A stretch of DNA of 39,652 nucleotides, taken from the IMG/VR virus record IMGVR_UViG_3300037502_001768, positions 1-39,652 of that record, one strand, 5' to 3'. How positions within the stretch are numbered: the first letter of the stretch is position 1; every line of letters begins with the position of its first letter. Made by a program: the position numbers and the translations under genes. This stretch comes from a virus. Below are positions 23,847 through 29,982 of this stretch, piece after piece. Under the pieces are notes generated by a model. That model saw nothing but the letters and a program-made list of their open reading frames with translations. It did no database searches and had not been told where the DNA came from.

Positions 23847-24215
23847 CTACGACAAGTGTTTTAACTTGTAGAGCGCACTCAGGTAATGCGAAACGATCTC
23901 ATCAATGATGTTTTGGATGGCGGTTTCTTCGGGGGGACAAAAGTCATACCGGCCCTTCCCGATTCGCTCGACCTGATCTTCCAAAAACTCAACGAGGTTT
24001 CGGTTCTTCTCAGCAGACATGAGCGACACCGGACCCATGAGACCGTGCCGACCCTGCCAAGCCTCTGCAAAGTTATCCGCGAGTTCGGGCAGTCCCTCGT
24101 AAAACTTCTGGGTCGCTTTGTGAACCGCGTACGAGGACGTATTTAAATGCACCGAATGGGCAACGTCTCGTGCCAAGAAAAGGAGGCCAACGAAATCGGC
24201 GGCTTTCATGCTCAT
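23847..24215 (-). CDS. DUF5856-like helical protein, opposite strand
   Basis: 122 residues from the ATG at 24215. HLNTSSYAVHKATQKFYEGL and PELADNFAEAWQGRHGLMGP match my memory of DUF5856, a ferritin-like four-helix family in T4-like and other phages; H, E and Y positions fit a ferritin-type bundle (HxN, AxHKAxxxFY, LADxFAEAxQGRxG). It is the only leftward gene in the early region and carries its own divergent promoter. A TTG 24 nt upstream lies between the -35 and -10 boxes and is unlikely; an ATG two codons later is possible. There is no SD, and the -10 ends 6 nt before the ATG. Confidence 0.7.
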   Translation of the reverse strand: MSMKAADFVGLLFLARDVAHSVHLNTSSYAVHKATQKFYEGLPELADNFAEAWQGRHGLMGPVSLMSAEKNRNLVEFLEDQVERIGKGRYDFCPPEETAIQNIIDEIVSHYLSALYKLKHLS

Positions 24216-24221
24216 GGGTCT

Positions 24222-24250
24222 AGCGTAACCGTGAGGCAACGATTTTTCAA
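24222..24250 (-). promoter_or_regulatory. Leaderless-type promoter of the DUF5856-like gene
   Basis: Minus strand: TTGAAA at 24250-24245, a 17-nt spacer, TACGCT at 24227-24222, then six bases (AGACCC) and ATG at 24215. Transcription would start at or near the A of the start codon. The geometry matches the promoter before 19156. Confidence 0.55.
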
Positions 24251-24259
24251 TCTAGGGGC

Positions 24260-24288
24260 TTGCGCTCTTTCCCGGCGGGGCGTAAGTT
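24260..24288 (+). promoter_or_regulatory. Weak rightward promoter candidate
   Basis: TTGCGC (24260-24265), 17 nt, TAAGTT (24283-24288), back-to-back with the leftward promoter. Matches to consensus are poor. It is listed because a rightward operon restarts here with an SD at 24323 and no other candidate is visible. Confidence 0.3.
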
Positions 24289-24334
24289 AACCAAGCCGGT
24301 TGTTTAGTTCAACAGCATTCTTAGGAGAAAGCAC

Positions 24335-24502
24335 ATGAACGACAGACAAGAGATCGACGATGAATTGAACCGTGGCTACCGCGAATATGCGGAAGTTCAG
24401 GAAAAGTTGGAGGAGGTAGCCAAGATCGAGGCGCTCAAACTTCAGGCACAGGCCGAGAAGATGTTGTGGTCTTTCGATCAGTTCTTGCGGAAGGTGCTGT
24501 GA
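24335..24502 (+). CDS. 55-residue helical protein
   Basis: A 55-codon frame with SD AGGAGA: MNDRQEIDDELNRGYREYAE then VQEKLEEVAKIEALKLQAQA and EKMLWSFDQFLRKVL. It is one long charged helix, probably a coiled coil. The TGA overlaps the next ATG. Leader and first codons resemble those of the gene at 22451 (AGGAGAAAGCAC, then ATGAACGACA). Confidence 0.6.
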   Translation: MNDRQEIDDELNRGYREYAEVQEKLEEVAKIEALKLQAQAEKMLWSFDQFLRKVL

Positions 24503-24678
24503 TGTACGTCTGTAAGAATTGCAGTCGTGAGTTTGAAGAGCCGGAGCATATTGTCGAGCGCGAGATCATCGACTACGGCATCGGTCGCCAATGGGTGACG
24601 CTTTTCGAGGGCGACGTATGCCCTTACTGCGAATCCATGCACATTGAAGAAGCGCAAGAAGCGGATGAGGATGAATAA
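24502..24678 (+). CDS. Small zinc-ribbon protein
   Basis: 58 residues from the ATG at 24502 (a GTG 36 nt upstream lies inside the previous gene). CKNCSREFEEPEHIV and GDVCPYCESMHIEEA provide two CxxC knuckles about 30 residues apart, a zinc-ribbon. The C terminus is acidic (EEAQEADEDE). Such ribbons bind nucleic acid or protein; the role here is unknown. Confidence 0.65.
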   Translation: MYVCKNCSREFEEPEHIVEREIIDYGIGRQWVTLFEGDVCPYCESMHIEEAQEADEDE

Positions 24679-24985
24679 GCGTTGTCATCTTTGTGGCGTA
24701 GAGCATAAAGGCATTTGCCATGCACTGCGTCGCCCTAAGCGCAAAAAGGTACCGCCTGAAAAGGTGATTGAGTATCTGGAGCGGCAACGAGAACGCAATT
24801 TACTCCGCAAAGCACAAGCACTCATCAACGAACTGTGTGAGGTCATCGATGAAACCCGACGACAAGTCCGACGAGAGAGTCGAACGCCATACAAAGCCGC
24901 TAACAAAAGTCGAATGGCTTTGGGCAAGAATTGTACAAAGGCAGCGCGAAATACGCTTACTCGAAATGGAACTAAACAGGACTGA
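24671..24985 (+). CDS. Basic zinc-knuckle protein; 3' part overlaps another frame
   Basis: 104 residues from ATG 24671 (ATG at 24665 also possible). CHLCGVEHKGICHALRRPKR is a CxxC...CH metal site, followed by a basic helix (VPPEKVIEYLERQRERNLLR). The first 60 codons look normal, but beyond about 24850 this frame is dominated by CGA codons and low-quality residues, while the +1 frame becomes coding-like. So either two genes truly overlap for 137 nt or the frame shifts near 24845. The stop is followed 5 nt later by the next start. Confidence 0.45.
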   Translation: MNKRCHLCGVEHKGICHALRRPKRKKVPPEKVIEYLERQRERNLLRKAQALINELCEVIDETRRQVRRESRTPYKAANKSRMALGKNCTKAARNTLTRNGTKQD

Positions 24986-25031
24986 CCCCAATGAAATTTA
25001 TAAGCCGCCTGATTCAAAGACTGAATCTTAA
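24849..25031 (+). CDS. 60-residue overlapping gene
   Basis: ATG at 24849 with GAGG 7 nt upstream gives MKPDDKSDERVERHTKPLTK then VEWLWARIVQRQREIRLLEM and ELNRTDPNEIYKPPDSKTES. It is a normal-looking helical, charged protein with few rare codons, unlike the frame it overlaps. It overlaps the zinc-knuckle gene at its start and the 43-residue gene at its end. Function unknown. Confidence 0.5.
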   Translation: MKPDDKSDERVERHTKPLTKVEWLWARIVQRQREIRLLEMELNRTDPNEIYKPPDSKTES

Positions 25032-25122
25032 ATTTAACCGCGACTGGCGCTCCGTACCGGCTCCGAACTACCGCTGCTCACGGGGTAAACAGACCGACTG
25101 CAAACATGGAGATTACTGGTGA
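24991..25122 (+). CDS. 43-residue basic Cys-containing protein
   Basis: A 43-codon frame: MKFISRLIQRLNLKFNRDWR then SVPAPNYRCSRGKQTDCKHG and DYW. An amphipathic basic helix precedes a small Cys/His motif (YRCSRGKQTDCKHGDYW) that could bind a metal. Its TGA overlaps the GTG of the exported-protein gene. AGGA lies upstream. Function unknown. Confidence 0.5.
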   Translation: MKFISRLIQRLNLKFNRDWRSVPAPNYRCSRGKQTDCKHGDYW

Positions 25123-25430
25123 AAAAGATTATCGCAATACTGGCTCTTATGGCATCGGGCAGTGCGCTTGCACAAGAACTGCCGACGATCATTGGTTCCA
25201 TGAAAAACAAAGAGAACGGGCAGATCGTATTCACGACCGATCAGGGTCAGTGTCAAGAAGGCACACGGTTGGCCTACATCGAAGGCAGCGGGGGAAAGAT
25301 TTATCTCGTGGGCTGTTGGCGCAAAACCGACAACAAGGTGTTCGTGGTCTGGTCTGACGGGGACATTTTCTCGTACGACATTGAGAACATGAACTTCACC
25401 CGTGAGTGGATGGATTACAGCAACCGCTGA
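25119..25430 (+). CDS. Small exported protein
   Basis: 103 residues from a GTG in a GTGA overlap. MKKIIAILALMASGSALAQE is a textbook Sec signal peptide with an ALA-QE cleavage site after residue 18; no lipobox is present. The mature part has two cysteines (GQCQEGTR and LVGCWRK), likely a disulfide, and a beta pattern (IVFTTDQGQ, RLAYIEGSGGKIYLVG, KVFVVWSDGDIFSYDI). It probably acts in the periplasm or cell envelope of a Gram-negative host, for example against superinfection or on surface glycans, but this is inference from export and neighbours only. Confidence 0.7.
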   Translation: MKKIIAILALMASGSALAQELPTIIGSMKNKENGQIVFTTDQGQCQEGTRLAYIEGSGGKIYLVGCWRKTDNKVFVVWSDGDIFSYDIENMNFTREWMDYSNR

Positions 25431-25437
25431 GGCACCC

Positions 25438-25617
25438 ATGAGACACAAAGAATACATGATGGACCGTTTAAACGACGAGATCGAGATGCTCCGTCAAGAA
25501 AAAACGCGCATGCGGATGGAGTTTGACCATCAAGAGCGTGAGCGTGTCACGGGCGAAATCATCTTGTGCATTCTCATGTTCGCAGCAGGGTGGGCGTTGG
25601 CGTGGGCGCTGGTATGA
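25438..25617 (+). CDS. Coiled-coil protein with C-terminal membrane anchor
   Basis: 59 residues from ATG 25438 (SD TGAGG); a GTG 36 nt earlier is within the previous gene. Residues 5-38 are a charged helix (MMDRLNDEIEMLRQEKTRMR) and residues 41-59 a transmembrane segment (EIILCILMFAAGWALAWALV) ending at the stop. It is a tail-anchored type with the helix in the cytoplasm. It may tether the downstream enzymes or form a spanin- or holin-like part; neither is shown by the sequence. Confidence 0.6.
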   Translation: MRHKEYMMDRLNDEIEMLRQEKTRMRMEFDHQERERVTGEIILCILMFAAGWALAWALV

Positions 25618-25826
25618 AGATCGAAATCGACGTTGATATTGCAGAGCAGGTTACGGCTGTTGAACTCGCTCGAACGATGGCGAACTTGGTAGATGACTAC
25701 GAGAAGCGCAAGGCCGGAGCAGGGATAAGCATCTTTTACAAGAACAAGACCGAAGATCTAGCCGAAATCAAGCGCCACATCGACGCATTTAAATTGGTGG
25801 GGTTGTACTACGGGGTGAAGTTGTGA
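25614..25826 (+). CDS. Conserved small phage protein
   Basis: 70 residues from ATG 25614, overlapping the previous stop. MKIEIDVDIAEQVTAVELAR, then NLVDDYEKRKAGAGISIFYK and EIKRHIDAFKLVGLYYGVKL. The pattern ...LVDDYEKR...DKTEDLAEIKRHIDAFKLV..YYG is one I recall from several phage genomes, always without a function. Acidic strand at the N terminus, then helices. GTGA overlap with the methyltransferase gene. Confidence 0.65.
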   Translation: MKIEIDVDIAEQVTAVELARTMANLVDDYEKRKAGAGISIFYKNKTEDLAEIKRHIDAFKLVGLYYGVKL

Positions 25827-26530
25827 TCGATCCCAAAGCCCGTGGTGGTGTGCGCCGCTACTTGGACACCGTGAAGCCTGAGGAATACCTACCGGCAACG
25901 GGCGAGGTCAACCTTGGCGAACTGTCATTGACCGGCCTTGCGGATTTATTCGGCAGCGACAAGGGCAATATCAAGCACCGATACACGAAAGTGTACGAGC
26001 CGCTGATTCAAAAGATTTGTGAGGAGCAAGGGGACAATCGCAAGACCGCGCAGTTACACATTGCCGAAGCCGGTGTAGCGTGTGGCGCATCACTCCACAT
26101 GTGGTCGCATTACCTTCCTGACAGCGTAATCATTGGCTACGACGTACGTCCTGAGTGCGCCGAGTTGTGTCAAGACTTGGACAACGTGCGGATTGTGATT
26201 GGCGATCCGGCCAAGATGGGCGAACCGGACGACGCGCCGTTTGACGTGTTCATTGATGACGCGAGTCACATTTCTGAGCAGATTGTCGAGATGTTCAGAA
26301 ACTGCTGGCCATGGGTGCGCAGTGGCGGCTACTACGTCATTGAGGATCTGGGCTGCACCTACAGCGACGCGTACACCGAGCAGTTCCGCAAGCACTTTGA
26401 TACGAACGCTTTAAATTACCGGGCTACGTTTGTGCGAATGGTCGATCACTTGATGAAGTGTGTGGACACGCACAGCGAGATTGCCGAGATGAATTACTAC
26501 CCGCAGCTTTTGGTACTGAGGAAATTATGA
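25823..26530 (+). CDS. MycE-type sugar O-methyltransferase-like protein
   Basis: 235 residues from GTG 25823. LADLFGSDKGNIKHRYTKVY (39-58), AEAGVACGASLHMW (81-94; motif I), IIGYDVRPEC (103-112; ribose-binding D107), IVIGDPAK and FDVFIDDASH (140-149; metal/catalytic acids), then GGYYVIEDLGCTYSD. The order and spacing fit the MycE/macrocin-type family whose known members O-methylate sugars in a metal-dependent way. Next to glycosyltransferases this suggests it caps a glycan. GTGA and ATGA overlaps on both sides. The family is a confident pattern match; the substrate is inferred. Confidence 0.7.
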   Translation: MIDPKARGGVRRYLDTVKPEEYLPATGEVNLGELSLTGLADLFGSDKGNIKHRYTKVYEPLIQKICEEQGDNRKTAQLHIAEAGVACGASLHMWSHYLPDSVIIGYDVRPECAELCQDLDNVRIVIGDPAKMGEPDDAPFDVFIDDASHISEQIVEMFRNCWPWVRSGGYYVIEDLGCTYSDAYTEQFRKHFDTNALNYRATFVRMVDHLMKCVDTHSEIAEMNYYPQLLVLRKL

Positions 26531-26844
26531 GCGAGAGCCTGACTCCAACTGAATTTGATTTCATGTCGAAGCCTGAGAACAAAGAGGCCGAGTACGTGTG
26601 GTGCAAGATCAGCCCACAGGGTGGCTTGGAACTCTTTGACTGGGAGTTCGTTGAAAAGACGGCGCGTGAGTTTGACGCGATGGGTGAGGTAGCGCAGAAG
26701 AGCAACGCGCACATCATTTGCAAACTTGCCGTACTGATCCGTGAGCAGACGCTACTTCGGGCAGCGGAGGCCATCAAGCGCTATGCCGAGGTTCCCGCAG
26801 AGGCGACGGTCATTATGCTCAAAGACCCCTTGGAGGACGCATGA
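26527..26844 (+). CDS. Cassette protein, unknown function
   Basis: 105 residues from ATG 26527 (the open frame extends upstream into the methyltransferase but the ATGA overlap marks the start). SKPENKEAEYVWCKISPQGG, LELFDWEFVEKTAREFDAMG, then helical IICKLAVLIREQTLLRAAEA. No family recognised. Overlaps the first GT gene as ATGA and lies between a methyltransferase and a glycosyltransferase, so it probably belongs to the same pathway or simply to the operon. Confidence 0.6.
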   Translation: MSESLTPTEFDFMSKPENKEAEYVWCKISPQGGLELFDWEFVEKTAREFDAMGEVAQKSNAHIICKLAVLIREQTLLRAAEAIKRYAEVPAEATVIMLKDPLEDA

Positions 26845-27515
26845 GCCTGTTCGTGTTCTTTCATGTCGGTGCTGACATCTCGATGCCGACGAAGATGGTG
26901 AGTTCGCTCAAGGCCGTGATGCCGGATGCGGAAGTGGTGATGTGTACCGACGAGGCAACACCTGAAGTCCCGGGTGTGAGCTTGTTTAAACGCAGCCAAG
27001 GCAACTACGAGCAGTTGATGTACTGGCGTATGCGTGCGTTTGCCGAAGCTCGGATTACGCGCCCTGCCATGTACATTGATACGGACATGCTCTTTGTTTT
27101 GCCTGTTAACCCGGCTGCGATTCTGGGCGATAAGGAAGTGATCTTTTGTCGCCGTTCGTTTGATCGGGACGCGGGGTTCAACGGGGAGCAGCGCGATGGG
27201 ATCTTCAAGAAGTACCACGGCATCCCCTTGGGGACGCTTTACCCCTACCTTGGTTGTGCGACCGTGACCAAGAACTATCATGCGTGGAAAGCCATGGCGC
27301 TACTGATGGGGTTCATGGACCAAAACTTGCGCTCGTGGTACGGCGATCAAGAAGCCCTCAAGGTGTACTCGCACATGCTGTACCCGGAATTGGTGGGCGA
27401 GATGGAAGAGTTGGATTACGCGTGTCTGCCCGACAAGGCACCGGATGGGCATGTTCCTCACATTCTTCATTACAAAGGGGCAGCGCGTAAAAAACTATTT
27501 GAGGAGGCGTTATGA
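26841..27515 (+). CDS. GT-A glycosyltransferase-like protein 1
   Basis: 224 residues. The opening FVFFHVGADISMPTKMVSSL is followed by VVMCTDEATPEV, then RMRAFAEARITRPAMYIDTD with the DxD motif at 80-82 (metal and nucleotide-sugar binding), and FCRRSFDRDAGF. Late residues AVTKNYHAWKAM-like, WYGDQEALKVYSHM (a GDQ acceptor/catalytic loop typical of GT8 and related GT-A enzymes) and HILHYKGAARKKL fit the C-terminal HYxGxxKP-like motif of that fold. It transfers a sugar from a nucleotide donor. ATGA-coupled on both sides. Confidence 0.75.
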   Translation: MSLFVFFHVGADISMPTKMVSSLKAVMPDAEVVMCTDEATPEVPGVSLFKRSQGNYEQLMYWRMRAFAEARITRPAMYIDTDMLFVLPVNPAAILGDKEVIFCRRSFDRDAGFNGEQRDGIFKKYHGIPLGTLYPYLGCATVTKNYHAWKAMALLMGFMDQNLRSWYGDQEALKVYSHMLYPELVGEMEELDYACLPDKAPDGHVPHILHYKGAARKKLFEEAL

Positions 27516-27745
27516 ATGTTGCAGATAAGATTGGTCAATTGATTGAGCGGTTAGTCATGTTGGTCTTTGTGCTGACTGGGCTTTCCGTTGCCTTGGCGCT
27601 CAACTACGTGATGTGGAAGGGGTTAGTAAACTCCGACTTCTCGAATGTTCAAGAGCTTCGGCTTGTCGTGACTGCTCAGCAAGAGAAGATCAGCAAGATG
27701 GAGCAGGAAATTCAGTTTCTCGTCAGAGCCGAGGAAGTAGAGTAA
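27512..27745 (+). CDS. Membrane-anchored coiled-coil protein
   Basis: 77 residues. IERLVMLVFVLTGLSVALAL (11-30) is one transmembrane helix, and residues 45-77 (VQELRLVVTAQQEKISKMEQ) form a coiled coil ending in acid residues. Placed between two glycosyltransferase genes and coupled to the first, it may scaffold them at the inner membrane. Spanin- or Rz-like function is the alternative, but no lysin or partner is near. Confidence 0.6.
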   Translation: MNVADKIGQLIERLVMLVFVLTGLSVALALNYVMWKGLVNSDFSNVQELRLVVTAQQEKISKMEQEIQFLVRAEEVE

Positions 27746-27747
27746 TT

Positions 27748-28416
27748 ATGAAGGTATTCATTGGTTGGGACTCTCGTGAAGACATCGCCTATCAAGTGGC
27801 GCGAAAGTCCATGGAGTTACATTCATCCATCTCGCTCGACATCACTCCGATAAAGCAAAGTGATCTGCGCGAGCAGGGTATTTATTGGCGTGGGGTCGAT
27901 CCGTTCTCTTCGACGGAGTTCAGCTTCACGCGGTTTCTGACTCCATACCTCGCGGGGTATTCCGGCTGGGCCTTGTTTTGCGACTGCGATTTTCTTTTCC
28001 GGGGGGACATCGCGACTTTGCTTGACTACGCCGACGGGGCAAAAGCGTGCTTCGTGGTACCGCACGACTACCGGCCTACCGAATCGGTCAAAATGGATAA
28101 CAAGGCGCAACATCAATATCCTCGTAAGAACTGGTCGAGCTTTATGCTCATCAACTGTGAGCATGAACAAGTTAAGAAGCTCACGCCAGAACTGGTCAAC
28201 GTGGCGACGGGCATGTATCTTCACAGGTTTGAGTGGCTGACGGACGATGTGATCGGTCATCTGCCGATTGCGTACAACTACTTGGAAGGGTGGTACACCC
28301 GCAATGAGTGTCCGAACCCGATTGCCGTACACATGACCCGTGGGGGTCCGTGGTTCAACGACTGGACGCACGTAGAGTATGGCCGTGAGTGGATGGCTGT
28401 GGCGGCTACGATATGA
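27748..28416 (+). CDS. GT-A glycosyltransferase-like protein 2
   Basis: 222 residues from ATG 27748; the open frame runs upstream through the previous gene but lacks coding character there. MKVFIGWDSREDIAYQVARK is a common opening of GT8-like phage and bacterial glycosyltransferases. SGWALFCDCDFLFRGDIATL carries the DxD motif at 79-81, RKNWSSFMLINCEHEQVKKL is the acceptor strand, and EGWYTRNECPNPIAVHMTRG holds the HxTxGGPW donor-site loop. Overlaps the TPR-GT gene as ATGA. Confidence 0.75.
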   Translation: MKVFIGWDSREDIAYQVARKSMELHSSISLDITPIKQSDLREQGIYWRGVDPFSSTEFSFTRFLTPYLAGYSGWALFCDCDFLFRGDIATLLDYADGAKACFVVPHDYRPTESVKMDNKAQHQYPRKNWSSFMLINCEHEQVKKLTPELVNVATGMYLHRFEWLTDDVIGHLPIAYNYLEGWYTRNECPNPIAVHMTRGGPWFNDWTHVEYGREWMAVAATI

Positions 28417-29816
28417 GCAAGTACGCCAAGGTCATCAAGCAGATTGAGTCTGCTTTCCAAGCCAAGAAGTACAACGAGGCTTTGGATCTGTGCAACTACG
28501 CCATCTCGCTGAGCCCCAAGGACATTGTGCCGTATCGGGCCAAGGCTCGGCTCTTGCAGATTACCCGTGAGTTTGCCGAGGCCGAGAAGTATTACAACGC
28601 GGCTGAGAAGCGTGGCGCATTGACAGCGGATGATTTGGTTAACCGTGGCATCGTCAAGGGTGAGCAGCAGAAGTACCTTCAAGCCATTGAGGACTTCAAC
28701 AAGGCACTCGCTTTAAATCCGAAATATTTACATGCGCTGATTCAACGAGGGGCGTCTCAGTGGGAGATGCGTCTTTGGGATGAAGCGTACGAGAGCTTTA
28801 AATTGGCTAATGAAATCTCGCCTGATGATCCGAACGCGAACTGGATCTTGGGGTTGCTCGCCTTGCAGCGTAATGACTTCAAGACCGGCTGGCCGATGTA
28901 CGAGCGACGGTGGAAGAGCGAGCGGTTCAAGAGCAGACCTCTGGTCACGCAGAAGCCGCAGTGGATTCCGAACTCGGTGCTGAAGTCCGTATTGGTGTGG
29001 GGCGAACAGGGCGTCGGCGATCAGATCATTTATGCGTCGTTGTTACCGGCTGTGCGTAAGAGTGCTGACCGGGTGACGGCGATGATGGACCCGCGCTTGT
29101 TGAGCTTATTTAAACGCTCCATGCCGGACATTGATTTCGTGTCGCACTTGGACCCGATTCCCTCCGAGATGCACGACTCGCAGATTCCTTTTGCAAGCTT
29201 GGGCGGGTGTTTCATTGAGACGCTGGACGATTTAAACGCTCATGCTGCGAGGGCGTATTTGAAAGCCGACCCGGAGCTAATCGAGAAGTACCGTGCTGAG
29301 ACGGGCTTCACAAAGGATAAGCTGACGGTGGGCGTTACATGGGCTTCGAGCGCCATCAAGATTGGGCCGCACAAGTCGATCCGTATTGAGGAGATGAAAC
29401 CCTTCCTAAAGAACGACTATCAGGTTTTAAATCTGCAATATGGCAGCAGTAAGGAAGCGGTGGACAAGTTTAACCAAGACTTTGGTGCGAACATCGTGAC
29501 GACTTCGGCCAATCTGTGGAAAGACTTTGAATCCGTGGCGGCGTTATGCGCCATGTGTGATGTGATTGTATCGGTGAGCAGTTCGACCGTTCATCTTGCC
29601 GGTGCCTTAGGGGTGCCGGTGCTTTTGATGGATGCCAACAAGCTGTGGTACTGGGGAAACAAGAACGGTGACAACAGCGCGTGGTATCCGAGCGTCAAGA
29701 TTTTTCATCGAGAGAACATGCTTGCTCCGTGGGATAAGGTTGTGGAAGCAGTAACCAACGAGCTGGGGAGAATTGAACATGATCGACGATGTGAGCGAAC
29801 CGGGATCTTGGGATAA
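28413..29816 (+). CDS. TPR - GT-B glycosyltransferase fusion
   Basis: 467 residues from ATG 28413. Residues 5-150 are four or so TPR repeats (KYNEALDLCNYAISLSPKD, YLQAIEDFNKALALNPKY, LWDEAYESFKLANEISPDDP). WPMYERRWKSERF links to a GT-B part: VWGEQGVGDQI (195-205), VGVTWASSAIKIGPHKSIRI and SVSSSTVHLAGALGVPVLLM (387-406) with YWGNKNGDNSAWYP, as in GT9/GT41-like enzymes where TPRs bind the acceptor protein. Known relatives include O-GlcNAc transferase-like and heptosyltransferase-type protein glycosylation enzymes. So a protein acceptor is plausible, but LPS glycosylation is the alternative. The C terminus overlaps the next gene. Confidence 0.75.
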   Translation: MSKYAKVIKQIESAFQAKKYNEALDLCNYAISLSPKDIVPYRAKARLLQITREFAEAEKYYNAAEKRGALTADDLVNRGIVKGEQQKYLQAIEDFNKALALNPKYLHALIQRGASQWEMRLWDEAYESFKLANEISPDDPNANWILGLLALQRNDFKTGWPMYERRWKSERFKSRPLVTQKPQWIPNSVLKSVLVWGEQGVGDQIIYASLLPAVRKSADRVTAMMDPRLLSLFKRSMPDIDFVSHLDPIPSEMHDSQIPFASLGGCFIETLDDLNAHAARAYLKADPELIEKYRAETGFTKDKLTVGVTWASSAIKIGPHKSIRIEEMKPFLKNDYQVLNLQYGSSKEAVDKFNQDFGANIVTTSANLWKDFESVAALCAMCDVIVSVSSSTVHLAGALGVPVLLMDANKLWYWGNKNGDNSAWYPSVKIFHRENMLAPWDKVVEAVTNELGRIEHDRRCERTGILG

Positions 29817-29982
29817 GGAATTAAAGGCTGCGCCGTGGGGGTATGGGCAAGCCCAGTCCCAGCGGTTGCGTAATGCTCTAGCGGAGATACGCGCTAGGGG
29901 TTTATGGAGTGAAGCGGCAGTATTGGAACAAGAAATCCAAACGCTGCGGCGAGACTTGGAAGATGTAAGAGGACAGACATGA
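29779..29982 (+). CDS. Small helical protein
   Basis: 67 residues from ATG 29779 (SD GGGGAG, 7 nt). MIDDVSEPGSWDKELKAAPW then helical AQSQRLRNALAEIRARGLWS and VLEQEIQTLRRDLEDVRGQT. Amphipathic helices with a coiled-coil end, not recognised. It overlaps the TPR-GT C terminus by 38 nt and the next gene by ATGA. Confidence 0.55.
   Translation: MIDDVSEPGSWDKELKAAPWGYGQAQSQRLRNALAEIRARGLWSEAAVLEQEIQTLRRDLEDVRGQT

Noticed and set aside
23848-23880. ACAAGT/ACTTGT hairpin as a bidirectional terminator between 23832 and 23847
   Set aside because: Stem of six pairs, no GC-rich base and no proper U-tract on either strand.
24216-24239. TTG start of the DUF5856-like gene
   Set aside because: It falls between the -35 and -10 of the promoter candidate, so it would lie outside the transcript.
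24665-24670. Certain start for the zinc-knuckle gene at ATG 24665
   Set aside because: Both ATG codons at 24665 and 24671 lack a clear SD, so 24671 was chosen for its overlap with the upstream stop but not firmly.
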